DNA of 37,812 nucleotides from a virus. The translations under genes and the position numbers were made by a program. Positions 37,712-37,812 of the stretch are shown here, piece after piece; the stretch's first letter is position 1, and each line of letters begins with the position of its first letter. The notes below the pieces were generated by a model. It worked only from the letters and a program-made list of their open reading frames with translations. It was not told the DNA's origin and did not search any database. The stretch is taken from the IMG/VR virus record IMGVR_UViG_3300017951_000039, positions 1-37,812 of that record. One strand, written 5' to 3'.

Positions 37712-37812
37712 ATGACAACAGAAAGAATTAAAGAAATACAAAACAAGACTGCTTACCCCGAAAGTGCAAGTGTACAACAAGCCTTATTACAAGTTTGGAA
37801 TGAAGTAGCGCA
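37712..37812 (+). CDS. Early/replication-block protein, 3' part outside window
   Basis: ATG 37712; 33 residues visible before the window ends. Start MTTERIKEIQNKTAYPESAS, then VQQALLQVWNEVA. Helical, reminiscent of small conserved proteins of this phage type. A clean A-rich leader (ACCAAAGAGAA) precedes it. Function unknown. Confidence 0.65.
   Translation, partial: MTTERIKEIQNKTAYPESASVQQALLQVWNEVA

Noticed and set aside
1-37812. Stop-codon reassignment, as in some crAss-like phages
   Set aside because: TAA, TAG and TGA each end real genes here (for example TAG at 29330, TGA at 29732 and 31458), and no gene is broken by internal TAG or TGA.
1-37812. Lysogeny genes (integrase, repressor/cro pair, attachment sites) or insertion sequences
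   Set aside because: None recognised. The HTH protein at 33159 is of replication-initiator type, and no transposase or terminal repeats are visible.

Overview
This window is a segment of a lytic tailed bacteriophage (Caudoviricetes) genome that most likely infects a member of the Bacteroidota. The host inference rests on AT-rich DNA, A-rich leaders instead of clear Shine-Dalgarno sequences, and several minus-strand leaders carrying the Bacteroidota-type promoter TTTG-N18-23-TAnnTTTG. The gene set (very long portal and TerL, HU/IHF-like protein, PD-(D/E)XK nuclease, SF2 helicase, amidase, S74 fibre) resembles crAss-like phages and related Bacteroidota phages. The diagnostic crAss genes (giant virion RNA polymerase, primase, DNA polymerase) are not in this window, so that placement is tentative. 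The genetic code is standard: TAA, TAG and TGA all end genes. Both ends cut through genes, so the genome continues on both sides.

Layout. Minus strand, about 28.8 kb down to 1: the late block. In transcription order it holds small conserved proteins and an exported outer-membrane-like protein, a peptidoglycan amidase, a DNA-binding module (wHTH-like protein, HU/IHF-like protein, zinc ribbon, PD-(D/E)XK nuclease), a GroES-like co-chaperonin, TerL, portal, an acidic scaffold candidate, the major capsid candidate, connector candidates, a Dps/ferritin-like protein, a second abundant structural protein, and a large set of tail fibre and appendage proteins. The last includes a 1766-residue fibre with a C-terminal S74 autoprocessing chaperone. 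Strong intrinsic terminators follow the major capsid gene and the 414-residue protein gene, and five leaders share a TTTTGTATATTAT-like motif.

Plus strand, about 29.0 kb to the end: the early/middle block. The first part alternates very short genes with long untranslated stretches rich in short hairpins. At least five of these stretches fold by eye into compact RNA elements, two end in intrinsic terminators, and three consecutive genes have a hairpin straddling the stop codon. The later part carries a replication-initiator-like HTH protein, a conserved acidic-tailed protein, an HNH/NinG-like protein, tRNA-Arg(TCT), tRNA-Leu(TAA) and tRNA-Met(CAT), a membrane-anchored GH73 glucosaminidase, an SF2 helicase and a zinc ribbon.

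The most novel signal is the run of structured non-coding RNAs between 29.3 and 34.6 kb, which I cannot match to a known family. By eye I see no host-type -7 box in the early intergenic regions. Instead a 14-mer, TATTCACCTAAATA, precedes two early genes, compatible with a different polymerase reading the early genes.
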